Shown piece by piece: positions 5,792 through 5,866 of a stretch of DNA of 5,866 nucleotides (its first letter is position 1; each line of letters opens with the position of its first letter). Origin of the DNA: JBDKUD01 sp050943315 (GTDB lineage Bacteria; Bacillota; Syntrophomonadia; Syntrophomonadales; Syntrophomonadaceae); NCBI GenBank assembly GCA_050943315.1, contig JBMNOY010000080.1:1-5866 (forward strand), in the 5' to 3' direction. The notes beneath the pieces are model-generated. The model saw only the letters and a list, made by a program, of their open reading frames with translations, had not been told where the DNA came from and ran no database searches. A program made the translations under genes and the position numbers.

Positions 5792-5832
5792 ATTGCCGGG
5801 GATGGCTTCCATCCCCGGCAATTTTCCTTTTT
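5792..5832 (+). terminator. Strong Rho-independent terminator of the exported-protein operon
   Basis: A 14-bp perfect stem (5792-5805 with 5809-5822), core TTGCCGGGGATGG, closes a CTT loop and is followed by TTTT-CC-TTTTT. It lies 17 nt after the stop codon at 5774. It ends the operon after the second paralogue. The last 34 bases of the window show no clear promoter or gene. Confidence 0.95.
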
Positions 5833-5866
5833 ATGTAAAACCCCTTGCTATAGATGTAAAATATTT

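Noticed and set aside
1..5866. CRISPR array, tRNA, rRNA or insertion sequence
   Set aside because: No regularly spaced direct repeats, no cloverleaf or rRNA-like sequence and no transposase frame were seen on either strand.

Overview
The window looks like chromosome of a Gram-positive, spore-former-type Firmicute, most likely a Clostridia/Peptococcaceae-like organism. The reasons are strong AGGAGG-type ribosome binding sites on every gene, GC-rich hairpin terminators with T-tracts, a LiaS/NarL-type membrane kinase with its LuxR-type regulator, a small double zinc-ribbon protein and a free-standing pyruvate-kinase C-terminal-domain protein. The genus assignment is inference; no rRNA or other marker gene is present.

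Layout. Positions 1-164 hold no gene, only T-rich sequence and an imperfect hairpin resembling dispersed intergenic repeats. A small zinc-ribbon gene (165-455) reads leftward. A divergent control region (456-637) follows, with a 20-bp palindrome and candidate promoters in both directions. A stand-alone pyruvate-kinase alpha/beta-domain gene (638-1201) reads rightward and ends in a clear terminator. The gap 1202-1646 has no convincing gene. It contains that terminator, a second terminator-like hairpin with no obvious gene in front of it, a bulged 15-bp hairpin and further weak secondary structure before the kinase. A histidine kinase (1647-3497) and a response regulator (3494-4168) overlap by 4 bp. 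After 154 bp comes a pair of paralogous secreted proteins (4323-5012 and 5076-5774), closed by a very strong terminator at 5792-5832.

The most interesting part is the right half: a kinase/regulator pair directly upstream of two paralogous exported proteins. Both carry the W-x-D-x-L ... T-G motif just after the signal peptide that is typical of SipW-dependent (TasA/camelysin-like) fibre and matrix proteins. The simplest model (inference) is that the kinase senses a membrane or cytoplasmic signal, the regulator controls the pair, and the two products are processed by a SipW-type signal peptidase and assemble as a surface fibre or matrix. No SipW peptidase gene lies in the window, and the terminator suggests that it is encoded elsewhere or in a separate transcript.
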